Shown one piece after another: positions 51,940 to 60,099 of a stretch of DNA of 64,000 bases. A program made the translations under genes and the position numbers. Numbering within the stretch: position 1 is the first letter of the stretch; the number at the start of each line of letters is the position of its first letter. The stretch spans positions 8,977 through 72,976 of the forward strand of contig DATJGF010000196.1 of assembly GCA_035495315.1 (NCBI GenBank), given 5' to 3'. The notes under the pieces were generated by a model. That model worked only from the letters and a program-made list of their open reading frames with translations, had not been told where the DNA came from and did no database searches. The stretch comes from DATJGF01 sp035495315. Lineage in GTDB: Bacteria; Verrucomicrobiota; Verrucomicrobiia; Limisphaerales; UBA8199.

Positions 51940-52650
51940 ATGAAGAAATTCTTGGTTATTGGCGGAATTTTTGGCGGCTGTGCGGCTGCCTTCCTACTCT
52001 CGTATTTGTACGTCTCGCGACCTGCCACCGCATCGCAAACGTCGCCGGCACGGCCTCCGATCGATATCGCCGGAATCCGCGCCCGGGCTGAAAAAGGCGA
52101 TGCCCAGGCCCAGGCCGAGTTGGGCGATGCGTACGCCAATGGCGAAGGCATAACCAACAGCTATGCAGAAGCGGCTAAATGGTACCGGCTCGCTGCCGAC
52201 CAGACCAACGCCGCCGGCCAATTTGGCCTCGGCCAGCTTTATGACGCCGGCCAGGGCGTTCCCAAAGATGCCGCGCAAGCCTTGAAACTTTATCGCGCGG
52301 CAGCAGAGCAGGGCTTTTCCGGGGCACAATACAATCTCGGCTTTGTCTATGAGACCGGGCGCGGCGTGCCGAGGAATCAGACCGAAGCAGCCAAATGGAT
52401 GTTGTTGGCGGCTCAACAAGGGGAGGCGATGGCACAGTACGATATTGGCCTGCGTTACTTTACGGGATCGGGTACAGCGACTAATCGCGTCGAAGGCCTC
52501 AAATGGTTGATCCTCGCCGCGGCTCAGGGGCGGTCGGACGCCGCCGAGAAACAAGACGAGCTCAAAAAGCCCATGACGCGCGCTGAGATCAAGGAGGCGC
52601 GGCAGAAGGCTGCGGCCTTTGTGCCGACCCGTGGGATAAAAAACCCTTAG
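51940..52650 (+). CDS. Exported Sel1-repeat protein
   Basis: The product is 236 residues. An N-terminal signal/anchor (MKKFLVIGGIFGGCAAAFLL) is followed by four Sel1-like repeats of 36 residues: AQAELGDAYANGEGITNSYA, EAAKWYRLAADQTNAAGQFG, LGQLYDAGQGVPKDAAQALK, LGFVYETGRGVPRNQTEAAK, IGLRYFTGSGTATNRVEGLK. Sel1 repeats make alpha-solenoid adaptor surfaces. The chain ends with a lysine/alanine-rich helix. The partner is unknown. It stands alone between repeat elements. Confidence 0.85.
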   Translation: MKKFLVIGGIFGGCAAAFLLSYLYVSRPATASQTSPARPPIDIAGIRARAEKGDAQAQAELGDAYANGEGITNSYAEAAKWYRLAADQTNAAGQFGLGQLYDAGQGVPKDAAQALKLYRAAAEQGFSGAQYNLGFVYETGRGVPRNQTEAAKWMLLAAQQGEAMAQYDIGLRYFTGSGTATNRVEGLKWLILAAAQGRSDAAEKQDELKKPMTRAEIKEARQKAAAFVPTRGIKNP

Positions 52651-52664
52651 CTGAGACGACTTTT

Positions 52665-52776
52665 AAACATCGAACATCGAACATCGAACGCTGAACATTG
52701 AACTTCGGAAGATTAAGCCCGACGCCATTCAGAGTTCAACGTTCAGCCTGCGATGTTCGATGTTCAATTGTTCAAA
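52665..52776. repeat. Inverted repeat of AACATCGAACATCGAAC type
   Basis: The left arm AACATCGAACATCGAACA and GCTGAACATTGAACTT is answered by the right arm AGTTCAACGTTCAGC and GATGTTCGATGTTCAATTGT. The arms are built of the unit GAACATC repeated. It is a non-coding hairpin directly after the Sel1 gene, and the same kind of element is common in this phylum. Confidence 0.7.
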
Positions 52777-53246
52777 GCCCCGAATCCTTCAGCGCCGCCT
52801 CGCCCCTTCTCTAGTATGTTCCCTGCGATTTTTTAATTTGACGTCATTCTCTCTTTGCGCCATAGATGGTGCAAAGCCAGCCAGACCTATGAACCCTCTT
52901 CAGGGGGTCCGGCCGATTGTTTCGATTGTGATGTTGCTAGAGAATTTAGCTGCGGCGCGCCGAACCGTTTCACGCATGGCGCTCCCTACAACACAGGCCA
53001 GAAGAATTGGCTCCGGTTGCCGAACAGAGTCAGAAGCAGTGCTTGTCGCTCGTATAGCCCAGCTCAAAGCCGCAGTTGTAACCTGTTTGCCATCGCAAAG
53101 TAACATCACTTTGGTTGCGCTGACACGGCTCCAAACTAGATTCGCAGACGGCGGATCCAGCCATTTCCTCCTGCAAAGCAGAACGACGGAAGGGCTGTCT
53201 GGTCCGGGATGAACGAAAGGTTGCAAGGGCAGTTGGGAAAAGAAAT
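52777..53246. other. Intergenic, no supported gene
   Basis: Overlapping frames on both strands (52760-53212 forward, 52900-53226 reverse) show no domain or signal peptide. The end of the region carries the ribosome binding area of the prepilin-like gene (GGGAAAAGAAAT before 53247). Confidence 0.4.
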
Positions 53247-54155
53247 ATGCAGAACAAAATCTCAGTGAAAAACGGTGATGGCCGGCTCGGCCCGAACCGA
53301 ATTCGAGTTGAAGCGAATGGCTTCACGCTGATCGAACTCCTGGTGGTTATCGCGATTATCGCGATCCTGGCCGGCATGCTCCTGCCGGCGCTGACGCAGG
53401 CCAAAGAAAAGGCGAGGTCCGCTCAGTGCATGAGCAATCAAAAACAGATCGGCGTGGCGGCCCATATGTACGCTGATGATAACAAGGATACCTTTTACAA
53501 TGGTCTGGGTATGTGGCACGGGAGGATCCAGCCAGGGGCATTGAACAATGGAGGGCAGTGGTACATCAATCCTCGCTCGACAATCCTTGAGCAGACTCTG
53601 AATCCCGACGGTACCACCGTTTATGATGCTTACTGGGCGCTCGGCTATTACAATTATTACGGCAAGAACCAAAAGCTCTTCGCCTGTCCAAGTGGTAAAA
53701 TCGTAGATGAGTGGTACGACGGCGGACTATTGCCCCCAACCTATACTCACGAATTCTGGGCCAATTCCTGTTATGGTATGTGCCAATATCTGCTTTTGCC
53801 GTACGACGGTCCTGGAACTACTTATGGCGCTGACGCGCTACCCCCATTAAGACTCTCCAGTTATTACAGCCCGGCGAGCACCATTTTCTGCCAGGACTCG
53901 GCGGAACAGAAAAACGAGGGCGATACCGATACGCTGGGTTTGTTTCCCGGACACGCAACGATTTTGGATCAATGGATGCAGCTTTCGACTCAGTACTATC
54001 ATGGCCAGGACGAGACCCTCGGCTGGTGGCGACACAGCAAGGGCTGCAACACGCTTTGGGTCCCTGGCAATGTTTCGCGTATTAAATGGGTCCCGCGAAA
54101 CGTCGGAATCGATTACCGCTACTACACCGGCGAGAGACCCTTAGCCATGCCGTAG
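53247..54155 (+). CDS. Prepilin-type H-X9-DG-like protein
   Basis: The product is 302 residues. The class III/type IV prepilin signature is at residues about 25-50: GFTLIELLVVIAIIAILAGM, LLPALTQAKEKARSAQCMSN (cleavage before FTLIE). The body is the variable pseudopilin domain of these secreted proteins (MYADDNKDTFYN, PASTIFCQDSAEQK). Near the end is RHSKGCNTLWVPGN, which corresponds to the H-X9-DG motif, but the Asp is Pro here (WVPG in place of WVDG). Such proteins are very numerous in Verrucomicrobia and Planctomycetes and are likely exported by a type II/IV-like system. No assembly genes are nearby. Confidence 0.85.
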   Translation: MQNKISVKNGDGRLGPNRIRVEANGFTLIELLVVIAIIAILAGMLLPALTQAKEKARSAQCMSNQKQIGVAAHMYADDNKDTFYNGLGMWHGRIQPGALNNGGQWYINPRSTILEQTLNPDGTTVYDAYWALGYYNYYGKNQKLFACPSGKIVDEWYDGGLLPPTYTHEFWANSCYGMCQYLLLPYDGPGTTYGADALPPLRLSSYYSPASTIFCQDSAEQKNEGDTDTLGLFPGHATILDQWMQLSTQYYHGQDETLGWWRHSKGCNTLWVPGNVSRIKWVPRNVGIDYRYYTGERPLAMP

Positions 54156-54197
54156 CCTCACGGCGAAGCAGTTATTGTCCCGCTCGATTTGTTTTAT

Positions 54198-54578
54198 ATG
54201 AGAATCCGTGCGCAGCTGTCCCTCCTAATTATCGCCGGTTTGGCGGCCTTACTCCTGCCTGCGTGCCACCACGATGCCGGGCCCCCACCACCGCTGCCGG
54301 CTGAGCAGATCGCCTCGGAATTCGAGAAAGGCTTCAAAGACGCCAAGCAGGAAGTAAAGGATCTCGCCAAAAAGGTGTTGGACGCGCTTGCCGCCAAGGA
54401 TTACCCGGCCGCTTATCAGGCGACTCAGGAACTCAGCGCTTCTCCAGCAGCGACAAAGGACCAGCAAACGCTCGCCTCCCGCGCCTTCCTTACCATCACG
54501 GGCCTGCTGCAGACCGCTCAGGACCAGGGCGACGAAAAAGCTACAACCGCGTTGAAGACGTACCGAAGCACAAAATGA
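54198..54578 (+). CDS. Small lipoprotein
   Basis: The product is 126 residues from MRIRAQLSLLIIAGLAALLL. A lipobox LLPAC gives a lipid-anchored, Pro-rich then helical protein: SEFEKGFKDAKQEVKDLAKK, DALAAKDYPAAYQATQELSA, FLTITGLLQTAQDQ. Unknown family. The start at 54198 is preferred over 54189 (MFYM) because it gives a standard signal peptide. It follows the prepilin-like gene by 42 bases and may be cotranscribed. Confidence 0.65.
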   Translation: MRIRAQLSLLIIAGLAALLLPACHHDAGPPPPLPAEQIASEFEKGFKDAKQEVKDLAKKVLDALAAKDYPAAYQATQELSASPAATKDQQTLASRAFLTITGLLQTAQDQGDEKATTALKTYRSTK

Positions 54579-54640
54579 TCAGAGGCCAGAGGACAGAAGA
54601 CAGAGGACAGAGATCAGAGGGCAGAGGTCTCACCGATTGC
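54575..54640. repeat. AGAGGACAG-type simple repeat
   Basis: It begins at the stop codon of the lipoprotein gene: TGATCAGAGGCCAGAGGACA, then GAAGACAGAGGACAGAGATC, AGAGGGCAGAGG. This is an imperfect tandem of a 7-9-base purine-rich unit, a common junk repeat in such genomes. Confidence 0.7.
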
Positions 54641-54692
54641 AGCGTGGGCGAAATTGCCGCCGGTGAGTCCTTTGAGATCGTCAGCGCCTTTT

Positions 54693-54836
54693 CATTAACA
54701 CCCCGCTTTAGCGGGGTGTATGAACGGATCGGTTGCGAGAACCGCTTCAGCGGTTTCAGGCGAGGGACAAAAACCGCTGAAGCGGTTCGCGATCCACAAC
54801 CTACGCCTTTCACCCCGCTGAAGCGGGATGTTAATG
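54693..54836. repeat. Nested palindromic element bounded by CATTAACA(C/T)CCCGCT
   Basis: The outer arms CATTAACACCCCGCTTTAGC and CGCTGAAGCGGGATGTTAATG are inverted. Inner arms ACCGCTTCAGCGGTTT and ACCGCTGAAGCGGTTC repeat the theme, and each arm is itself a hairpin. One half of a related element recurs at 61665. It has the architecture of a miniature mobile repeat. Confidence 0.75.
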
Positions 54837-54948
54837 AGAGGGTTGCCCTAATAAAAGTAAAGAGCAAGTCCAGCCGGGTCTCGATCAATCTTGGCTAAGA
54901 AATCATTACACCAATTTTATTCCACTCAACAACAACTCCGAAAAACCA

Positions 54949-57900
54949 ATGAAAACCAAACCTCACAACCTAACTCGCACCGTTGCCTCCGCGACGGCTG
55001 CTCTGTTCCTGGGCGCGACGGCGCTGCTGGGTCAGACGCCGAACGGGCAATGGGATTTTGATAATGGCAACCTTAGTGCCACGGTCGGCACCGACCTTGT
55101 CTACGCTGATGGTGCCGGCGCCGCTACCCAGCAAGGCACACAATTCGGCACGACTAGCTCCTTCGGCATTCCCGATATCAACGGGAGCCCGGCAAAGGTG
55201 ATGCAATTCCCCGCCGCGACCAACGGCATGGGATACAACCTGACCGCGCCGGCCAACGCCAACGGCGGCGGCTCTCTGGTCAATGAGTGGACTCTGATCA
55301 TGGACGTGCTTTACCCGAGTGCATCCGACAAAACGCTGCGTCCGATTATTGATACTGACGTCATCGGCGGTCCGGACTTCGTAATCAACGCCAACAACGC
55401 AGCTGGTCTAGCAACAGGCCAGGCCGCTGGAACCATCGCGCCCAATACCTGGTATCGCCTCGGTTTTGTGGTCGCCAATGCCGAAATCGATGTTTATATC
55501 AACGGCGCCAAAGCGGGGACGCTTCCCGGTTACGCTCTGGATGGCAAGTATGGATTGTCTCCCAGTCTGCCTACGTTGATTTTTGGCAACACCGGAACCA
55601 ACGCCGCCGTCGGGTACGTCAACAGCCTGCAGCTTTGGGACATGGCATTGAACCCGGGCCAGATGTTAGCCCTCGGTGGACCGTCTGCGACCAACATTCC
55701 GACCGTTATTCCCCCTGTCCCTTCGTTCATTCAGACGCGCAGTCCCGACGTCAATTCGACGGGCGTTTCACCATTTCCAAGTATTAATGTCGTGCTCAAT
55801 CAAGGCAGCACCGTCGTCAATTCTTCATCGATTCAATTGAAGTTGGACGGTGCGGTTGTCCCTGCCAATGTTGTCGCGGCTGCTCCAACGTTCACCATCA
55901 CGTATTCGAACGCCACGATTCTCGATCCCAGCTCGGCGCACACATTGACCCTGACTTGGTCCGATAACACCGCGGGGAGCAATAGCGACAGCTGGACTTT
56001 TACCGTGTTTAATTACCAGAACATCACCTTGCCGGCCCCGATTTACCTTGAGACCTTTGATGAAGTTGCCGAAGGCGGTATCCCAGCGGGTTGGACCGTC
56101 ACTAACTGGAGTGATACCCTGACAGCCGGCCTCAATCTCGGCGATACCCAGTCCGATTCGTACAAGGATTGGGTCGTCGTCAGCACCAACACTTACGCTA
56201 CGGTTTACAATGACACTGAAGATAATTACGTCTCTCCGGGTTTCCCTCCGGTTTCCGGCAACCGTCGTCTGATGATCCCGACAATTGTTCTCAATGGGCA
56301 ACTGTTGTCCGGAATTGCCTATGGCAACCTGATTGTGGCGGAATCCGACCAGCGCGGAGGCAGCCAGGTCCAGGTCCTTTTCACCAGCGATTACGATCTC
56401 ACTGGCAAAAGCAACGTCTATCTCTCGTTCAATCATATTAACGAACAAAATCAGGACAACATCTGCTCGGTCGAGTACTCGATTGATCAAGGAGCCACCT
56501 GGCTGCCACTACTGTATATGTTGGACGACGGCACCAATGATGGCGATGGCTCGGATGTCGTCACCAACGCGGGTAAAATCGATGTGGTTGCCACCTTCGG
56601 CACCGCACGTGGTGATCAAGCCCACGGACTGGCTTACAGCAACTGGATTGGCGCCGCAGTCTCGACGAACCTCATTCCGTATATTCGTGGCTGCCGCAAC
56701 GATGATCCGGTTCAGCAGAAACGGATCGAGCTCTTTCGTCTCGCCGCGGCTGATAATCAGTCGAAGGTCCGTTTCCGCCTGATGCAGGCCGGCACCGCGA
56801 GTTGGTACTTCTCGGTCGACAATTTCGGCCTTTACGAAATCAACACGCCGAACATCACGACTCAGCCGGCCAATCAGACCGTCAGCGCGGGTGACACGGC
56901 GACGTTCACGGTCGTCGCGCAAAGCCCCTCGCCACTGACTTACCGTTGGAAACACGCCGGCACCAACCTCGTCGATAACGGCCACTTCTCCGGCGTCACC
57001 AATGCCACGCTGACGATCTCAAATTGCGAAACCAATGATTCGGGAACTTATGTTTGCGTCGTGGGTAACAGCTCGGGCAACGTTAGTACCGCGCCAGCTA
57101 CACTGACTGTTGTCGCCGCGCCCCAGATTACAACTCAACCGGAGTCCGTGGTAACCAGCGCCGGGCTGCCAGTAACCCTGACGGCCGCTGCTTTGGGCCG
57201 CCCGCCGTTACAATATCAATGGCTTAAAGATGGAGCCCCGGTCGGTCAAAACAGTCCGACCCTCAGCTTTGCGTCCGTCGCCATTTCGGATGCGGGCAAA
57301 TACCAGCTCACCGTCACCAACAGCAACGGCGGAACCATTAGCAGCGTCGCCAGGTTGATTGTCGCTCCTGCGGACATCACTAACAGCCTCGTGGTGCACC
57401 TGAAATTCGATGGCGACTACAAAGATTCCTCCGGCCGCGGCAACGATGCCAACCCGGTCGGTAGTCCAACCTTGGTCGCCGGCAAGCTCGGTCAGGCACT
57501 GCAGTTCACCACCACACAGGACGGCTCTAAGATTGACTATGCAACACTTGGATATCCCAACGACCTGAAGTTCGCGTCGGATATCGATTTCTCGATCTCA
57601 TTCTGGGATAATTTCACTCAATCGGTTGACGATCCACCGTTCATTTCCAATAAGAATTGGGATTCGAGCGGCAATCCAGGTTGGGGTATCTTCACACAGC
57701 CCAACGGGCATTTCCGTGTGAACACCACCGGTACGGGCGGGACCAAGTATGACCTCGGTTCCAGTGCGACGCCGACGGTGCGTGATGGGACATGGCATAA
57801 CATCCTGCTGAGCCACGCGCGCGGCGCGATTGTAAGTGTGTACGTGGATGGCGTACTGGTCAGCACGCGACCTGACCTCACGACGGGAAGCATCGATACC

Positions 57901-58275
57901 GACTCCCTGAATTATAAGGTCAACATCGGTCAGGATGGCCGTGGAACTTACACCGACGGCGGCAGCGCCGGCATCACCAATGCCTTAATCGACGATGTGG
58001 GCATCTGGCGCCGCGCCCTCAGCCCACAAGAGGCCTCAGCCATCTATACCGCTGGCCAAGCTGGCAAAGACCTGTCGCAGGCTATTGTCGGTGGTGGCGG
58101 TCAGCCGCCGACCATTAGCGCCGGCAAGCAAGGCAATTCCTGGGTGATCACCTACACCGGGACGTTGTATTCGTCGTCGACGGCCAACGGCACCTACACG
58201 CCAGTCTCCGGCGCATCGAGCCCGTACACGATTCCGACCGGTACTGCCATACAGTTCTACCGCTCGCATCAATAA
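54949..58275 (+). CDS. Large secreted LamG/Ig-domain protein
   Basis: The product is 1108 residues. The signal peptide is NLTRTVASATAALFLGATAL (cleavage near LLGQ). A first LamG-like jelly-roll spans about 45-240 (WTLIMDVLYPSASDKTLRPI, TWYRLGFVVANAEIDVYING). A bacterial Ig-like domain follows at about 262-350 (SPDVNSTGVSPFPSINVVLN), then a MAM-like beta domain (about 360-625). Two Ig domains (about 630-805) show ITTQPANQTVSAGDTATFTV and QYQWLKDGAPVGQNSPTLSF, and a second LamG (about 815-1050) has NSLVVHLKFDGDYKDSSGRG. The end is a short module closing AIQFYRSHQ, akin to the FYR-type ending of the kelch and LRR proteins. It probably binds glycans or protein at the surface; no enzyme motif is seen. 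Confidence 0.85.
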   Translation: MKTKPHNLTRTVASATAALFLGATALLGQTPNGQWDFDNGNLSATVGTDLVYADGAGAATQQGTQFGTTSSFGIPDINGSPAKVMQFPAATNGMGYNLTAPANANGGGSLVNEWTLIMDVLYPSASDKTLRPIIDTDVIGGPDFVINANNAAGLATGQAAGTIAPNTWYRLGFVVANAEIDVYINGAKAGTLPGYALDGKYGLSPSLPTLIFGNTGTNAAVGYVNSLQLWDMALNPGQMLALGGPSATNIPTVIPPVPSFIQTRSPDVNSTGVSPFPSINVVLNQGSTVVNSSSIQLKLDGAVVPANVVAAAPTFTITYSNATILDPSSAHTLTLTWSDNTAGSNSDSWTFTVFNYQNITLPAPIYLETFDEVAEGGIPAGWTVTNWSDTLTAGLNLGDTQSDSYKDWVVVSTNTYATVYNDTEDNYVSPGFPPVSGNRRLMIPTIVLNGQLLSGIAYGNLIVAESDQRGGSQVQVLFTSDYDLTGKSNVYLSFNHINEQNQDNICSVEYSIDQGATWLPLLYMLDDGTNDGDGSDVVTNAGKIDVVATFGTARGDQAHGLAYSNWIGAAVSTNLIPYIRGCRNDDPVQQKRIELFRLAAADNQSKVRFRLMQAGTASWYFSVDNFGLYEINTPNITTQPANQTVSAGDTATFTVVAQSPSPLTYRWKHAGTNLVDNGHFSGVTNATLTISNCETNDSGTYVCVVGNSSGNVSTAPATLTVVAAPQITTQPESVVTSAGLPVTLTAAALGRPPLQYQWLKDGAPVGQNSPTLSFASVAISDAGKYQLTVTNSNGGTISSVARLIVAPADITNSLVVHLKFDGDYKDSSGRGNDANPVGSPTLVAGKLGQALQFTTTQDGSKIDYATLGYPNDLKFASDIDFSISFWDNFTQSVDDPPFISNKNWDSSGNPGWGIFTQPNGHFRVNTTGTGGTKYDLGSSATPTVRDGTWHNILLSHARGAIVSVYVDGVLVSTRPDLTTGSIDTDSLNYKVNIGQDGRGTYTDGGSAGITNALIDDVGIWRRALSPQEASAIYTAGQAGKDLSQAIVGGGGQPPTISAGKQGNSWVITYTGTLYSSSTANGTYTPVSGASSPYTIPTGTAIQFYRSHQ

Positions 58276-58567
58276 CCGCTGAACGGAATTATCGTCGCCC
58301 GCCGCAAGGCGGGCGCACTATCGTGAGCCAATGGTCCTCGCAAGAGGCCATTGGCTCACAAGTTAAGAATTCGAAATTCGGAATCCTAAAGCTGAAACTT
58401 TGGATCAACCCTCGAAACCGACGACACGCGATGACCGCAGAGAAAATACAAGTCCCTTAACATTTAAGCATTTTTTCTCCGTGCTTCGCGTCTCTGCGGT
58501 TCAGTGAATTAGTTCACTAGCGAGATGCCGAAATAATCCCGCAACCCTTGTCCGTATCGATGAAACA
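58276..58567. repeat. Repeat-rich spacer
   Basis: It contains GCCCGCCGCAAGGCGGGC, a perfect hairpin at 58297, the stem at 58324-58358, and a CTTCGCGTCTCTGCGGTTCA tract at 58483 that recurs at about 61820 (CATCGCGTCTCTGCGGTTCA). It carries no gene. Confidence 0.55.
58324..58358. terminator. Hairpin after the LamG/Ig gene
   Basis: TGAGCCAATGGTCCTC and GAGGCCATTGGCTCA form a strong stem with a tiny loop, about 50 bases after the stop. It could serve as a bidirectional terminator or simply be a palindromic repeat; no T-tract follows. Confidence 0.4.
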
Positions 58568-58585
58568 ATGACTCTAAGATCTCGA

Positions 58586-58726
58586 ATTCACCTCACCCCG
58601 GCCCTCTCCCGGAGGGAGAGGGAGAGACGTATACCTGCGCAGGATGTACAACCAACCGTCCAAATTTCTCCCGCCTGCCGATCGCGTCTCCCTCTCCCTT
58701 TGGGAGAGGGCCGGGGTGAGGTGAAT
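58586..58726. repeat. Palindromic repeat of the LTPALSRRE/PLGEGRGE class
   Basis: Perfect 25-base inverted arms lie at 58586-58610 (ATTCACCTCACCCCGGCCCT...) and 58702-58726 (...CCGGGGTGAGGTGAAT). In translation they give LTPALSRRERE and LPLGEGRGE, a hallmark of this widespread environmental-bacterial repeat. It lies at the 5' end of the phosphodiesterase gene, whose likely GTG start (58721) is inside its right arm. Confidence 0.85.
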
Positions 58727-59644
58727 TTTTCCTGGTTCACGTTACCTCTTCATTACGCGTGTCTCGTTCTCCTCGCCCTGGTCCTTGCCCAGTCCACCGT
58801 TACACGCGCGAGTGGGGCGCAACTGCAGCATCTGGTCGTGATCGGTTGCGACGGGTTCGGCTCGGTCGGCTTTACCGACAGCAACACGCCCGTGCTGCAT
58901 CGCCTGATGCGCGAAGGGTCCTACACACTCCACGCGCGCGGCGTGATGCCAACTTCAAGCAGTCCCAATTGGGCTTCAATGATCATGGGCGCTGGTCCGG
59001 AACAACATGGCGTCACCTCGAATGACTGGGAGACCAATAAATTCGAGATTGCTCCGACCGTGATTGGGTCGGGGGGATTTTTCCCGACCATTTTTGGAGC
59101 CCTCCGCGCGCAAAGGCCCGGGTCCAAAATTGCCGTCATTCACGACTGGGACGGATTCGGCCGCCTGGTCGAGCCGCGCGCGCCAGATATCCTCGAAAAC
59201 CACAAGGGCTCGACCAATACCACGCGGCGCGCGATTGAGGTGATTTTGAAAGAGAAACCGACCTTTTTGTTCGTGCACTTCGACGACGTCGATCATGCGG
59301 GCCACACCTTTGGGTGGAAATCACCCGAGTACTTTGAAACCGTCGCAGAGGTCGATGGACTGATTGGGGATTTGCTGGAAGCGCTAAGCCGCGCTGGTAT
59401 TCGTGAACAAACCGTCGTGCTGATGACGGCGGATCACGGCGGCAAAGCCAAGAGCCACGGTGGTCCGACCATGGAGGAGCTCGAAATCCCCTGGATTATC
59501 GCCGGACCCGGCATCCGTCGCGGCCACGAGATAAAGTCGCCGGTGAATACGTACGATACCGCCGCGACGATCGCCCACTTGTTTGGGGTAAAACCGCCCG
59601 AGGGTTGGATCGCTCAGCCCGTGCGGGAGGCATTGGAGAACTAG
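58721..59644 (+). CDS. Exported type I phosphodiesterase / nucleotide-pyrophosphatase-like enzyme
   Basis: The product is 307 residues from GTG 58721, giving a good signal peptide (YACLVLLALVLAQSTVTRAS). The open frame extends to ATG 58568, but its first 50 codons are just the translated repeat, so I prefer 58721. All alkaline-phosphatase-superfamily metal motifs are present: VVIGCDGFG, the nucleophile region MPTSSSPNWASMIMG (Ser where NPPs often have Thr), HFDDVDHAGHTFG, MTADHGG and KSHGGPT. It should hydrolyse phosphate or phosphonate mono/diesters in the periplasm. The next gene is a PbfA-like phosphonate enzyme, 455 bases away, so a link to phosphonate use is possible but unproven. Confidence 0.78.
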   Translation: MNFSWFTLPLHYACLVLLALVLAQSTVTRASGAQLQHLVVIGCDGFGSVGFTDSNTPVLHRLMREGSYTLHARGVMPTSSSPNWASMIMGAGPEQHGVTSNDWETNKFEIAPTVIGSGGFFPTIFGALRAQRPGSKIAVIHDWDGFGRLVEPRAPDILENHKGSTNTTRRAIEVILKEKPTFLFVHFDDVDHAGHTFGWKSPEYFETVAEVDGLIGDLLEALSRAGIREQTVVLMTADHGGKAKSHGGPTMEELEIPWIIAGPGIRRGHEIKSPVNTYDTAATIAHLFGVKPPEGWIAQPVREALEN

Positions 59645-60099
59645 TTACGGCTGCCGCCGACAGAATGTCGAACGGGGCAGTGCGAGTTATTACTGCGACC
59701 CTTTCGGACTCCCTCTCCCCCTCCGGAGGTCCTCCGGAGGAGAGAGGCGGGGAGAGAATTCGCCGAAAGCAAAACCCGTTCGCGCTTTGAACCCTGAACC
59801 GCGGACGCGCTCGGCGTCTTCTCCCTCTCCTCCACCGGAGGAGAGGGCTAGGGAGAGGAGGCCTTTTCACGCTGAGGTTCATGGGAGAGGAGCCACTTTT
59901 TATCCAGCGCGAACGAGCGACATCTTTGCGCTGAGGACACTGATATGAACGCCCCCTCTCCCTCACCCTCTCCCCGCAAGCGGGGAGAGGGCATGCCACG
60001 CGCAGCGATAGGCGTCACGGGCCCAATTAAGCGATTCTTAGTGATATCAATTGAGTCTCCTGACGTCGTCTCCTACAATTTTCAACCGAGCCATTTGAG
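59645..60099. repeat. Cluster of CTCTCCC/GGGAGAG palindromic repeats
   Basis: Three elements sit side by side: TCCCTCTCCCCCTCCGGAGG...GGGGAGAG (59709-59757), TCCCTCTCCTCCACCGGAGG...GGGAGAGGAGG (59821-59862), and CCCTCTCCCTCACCCTCTCC/GCGGGGAGAGGGC (59950-59992). They are degenerate relatives of the element at 58586. No gene. Confidence 0.7.

Noticed and set aside
52760..53212. Candidate 150-residue protein after the AACATCGAAC repeat
   Set aside because: Starts inside the repeat and shows no family features; an opposite-strand frame is equally open.
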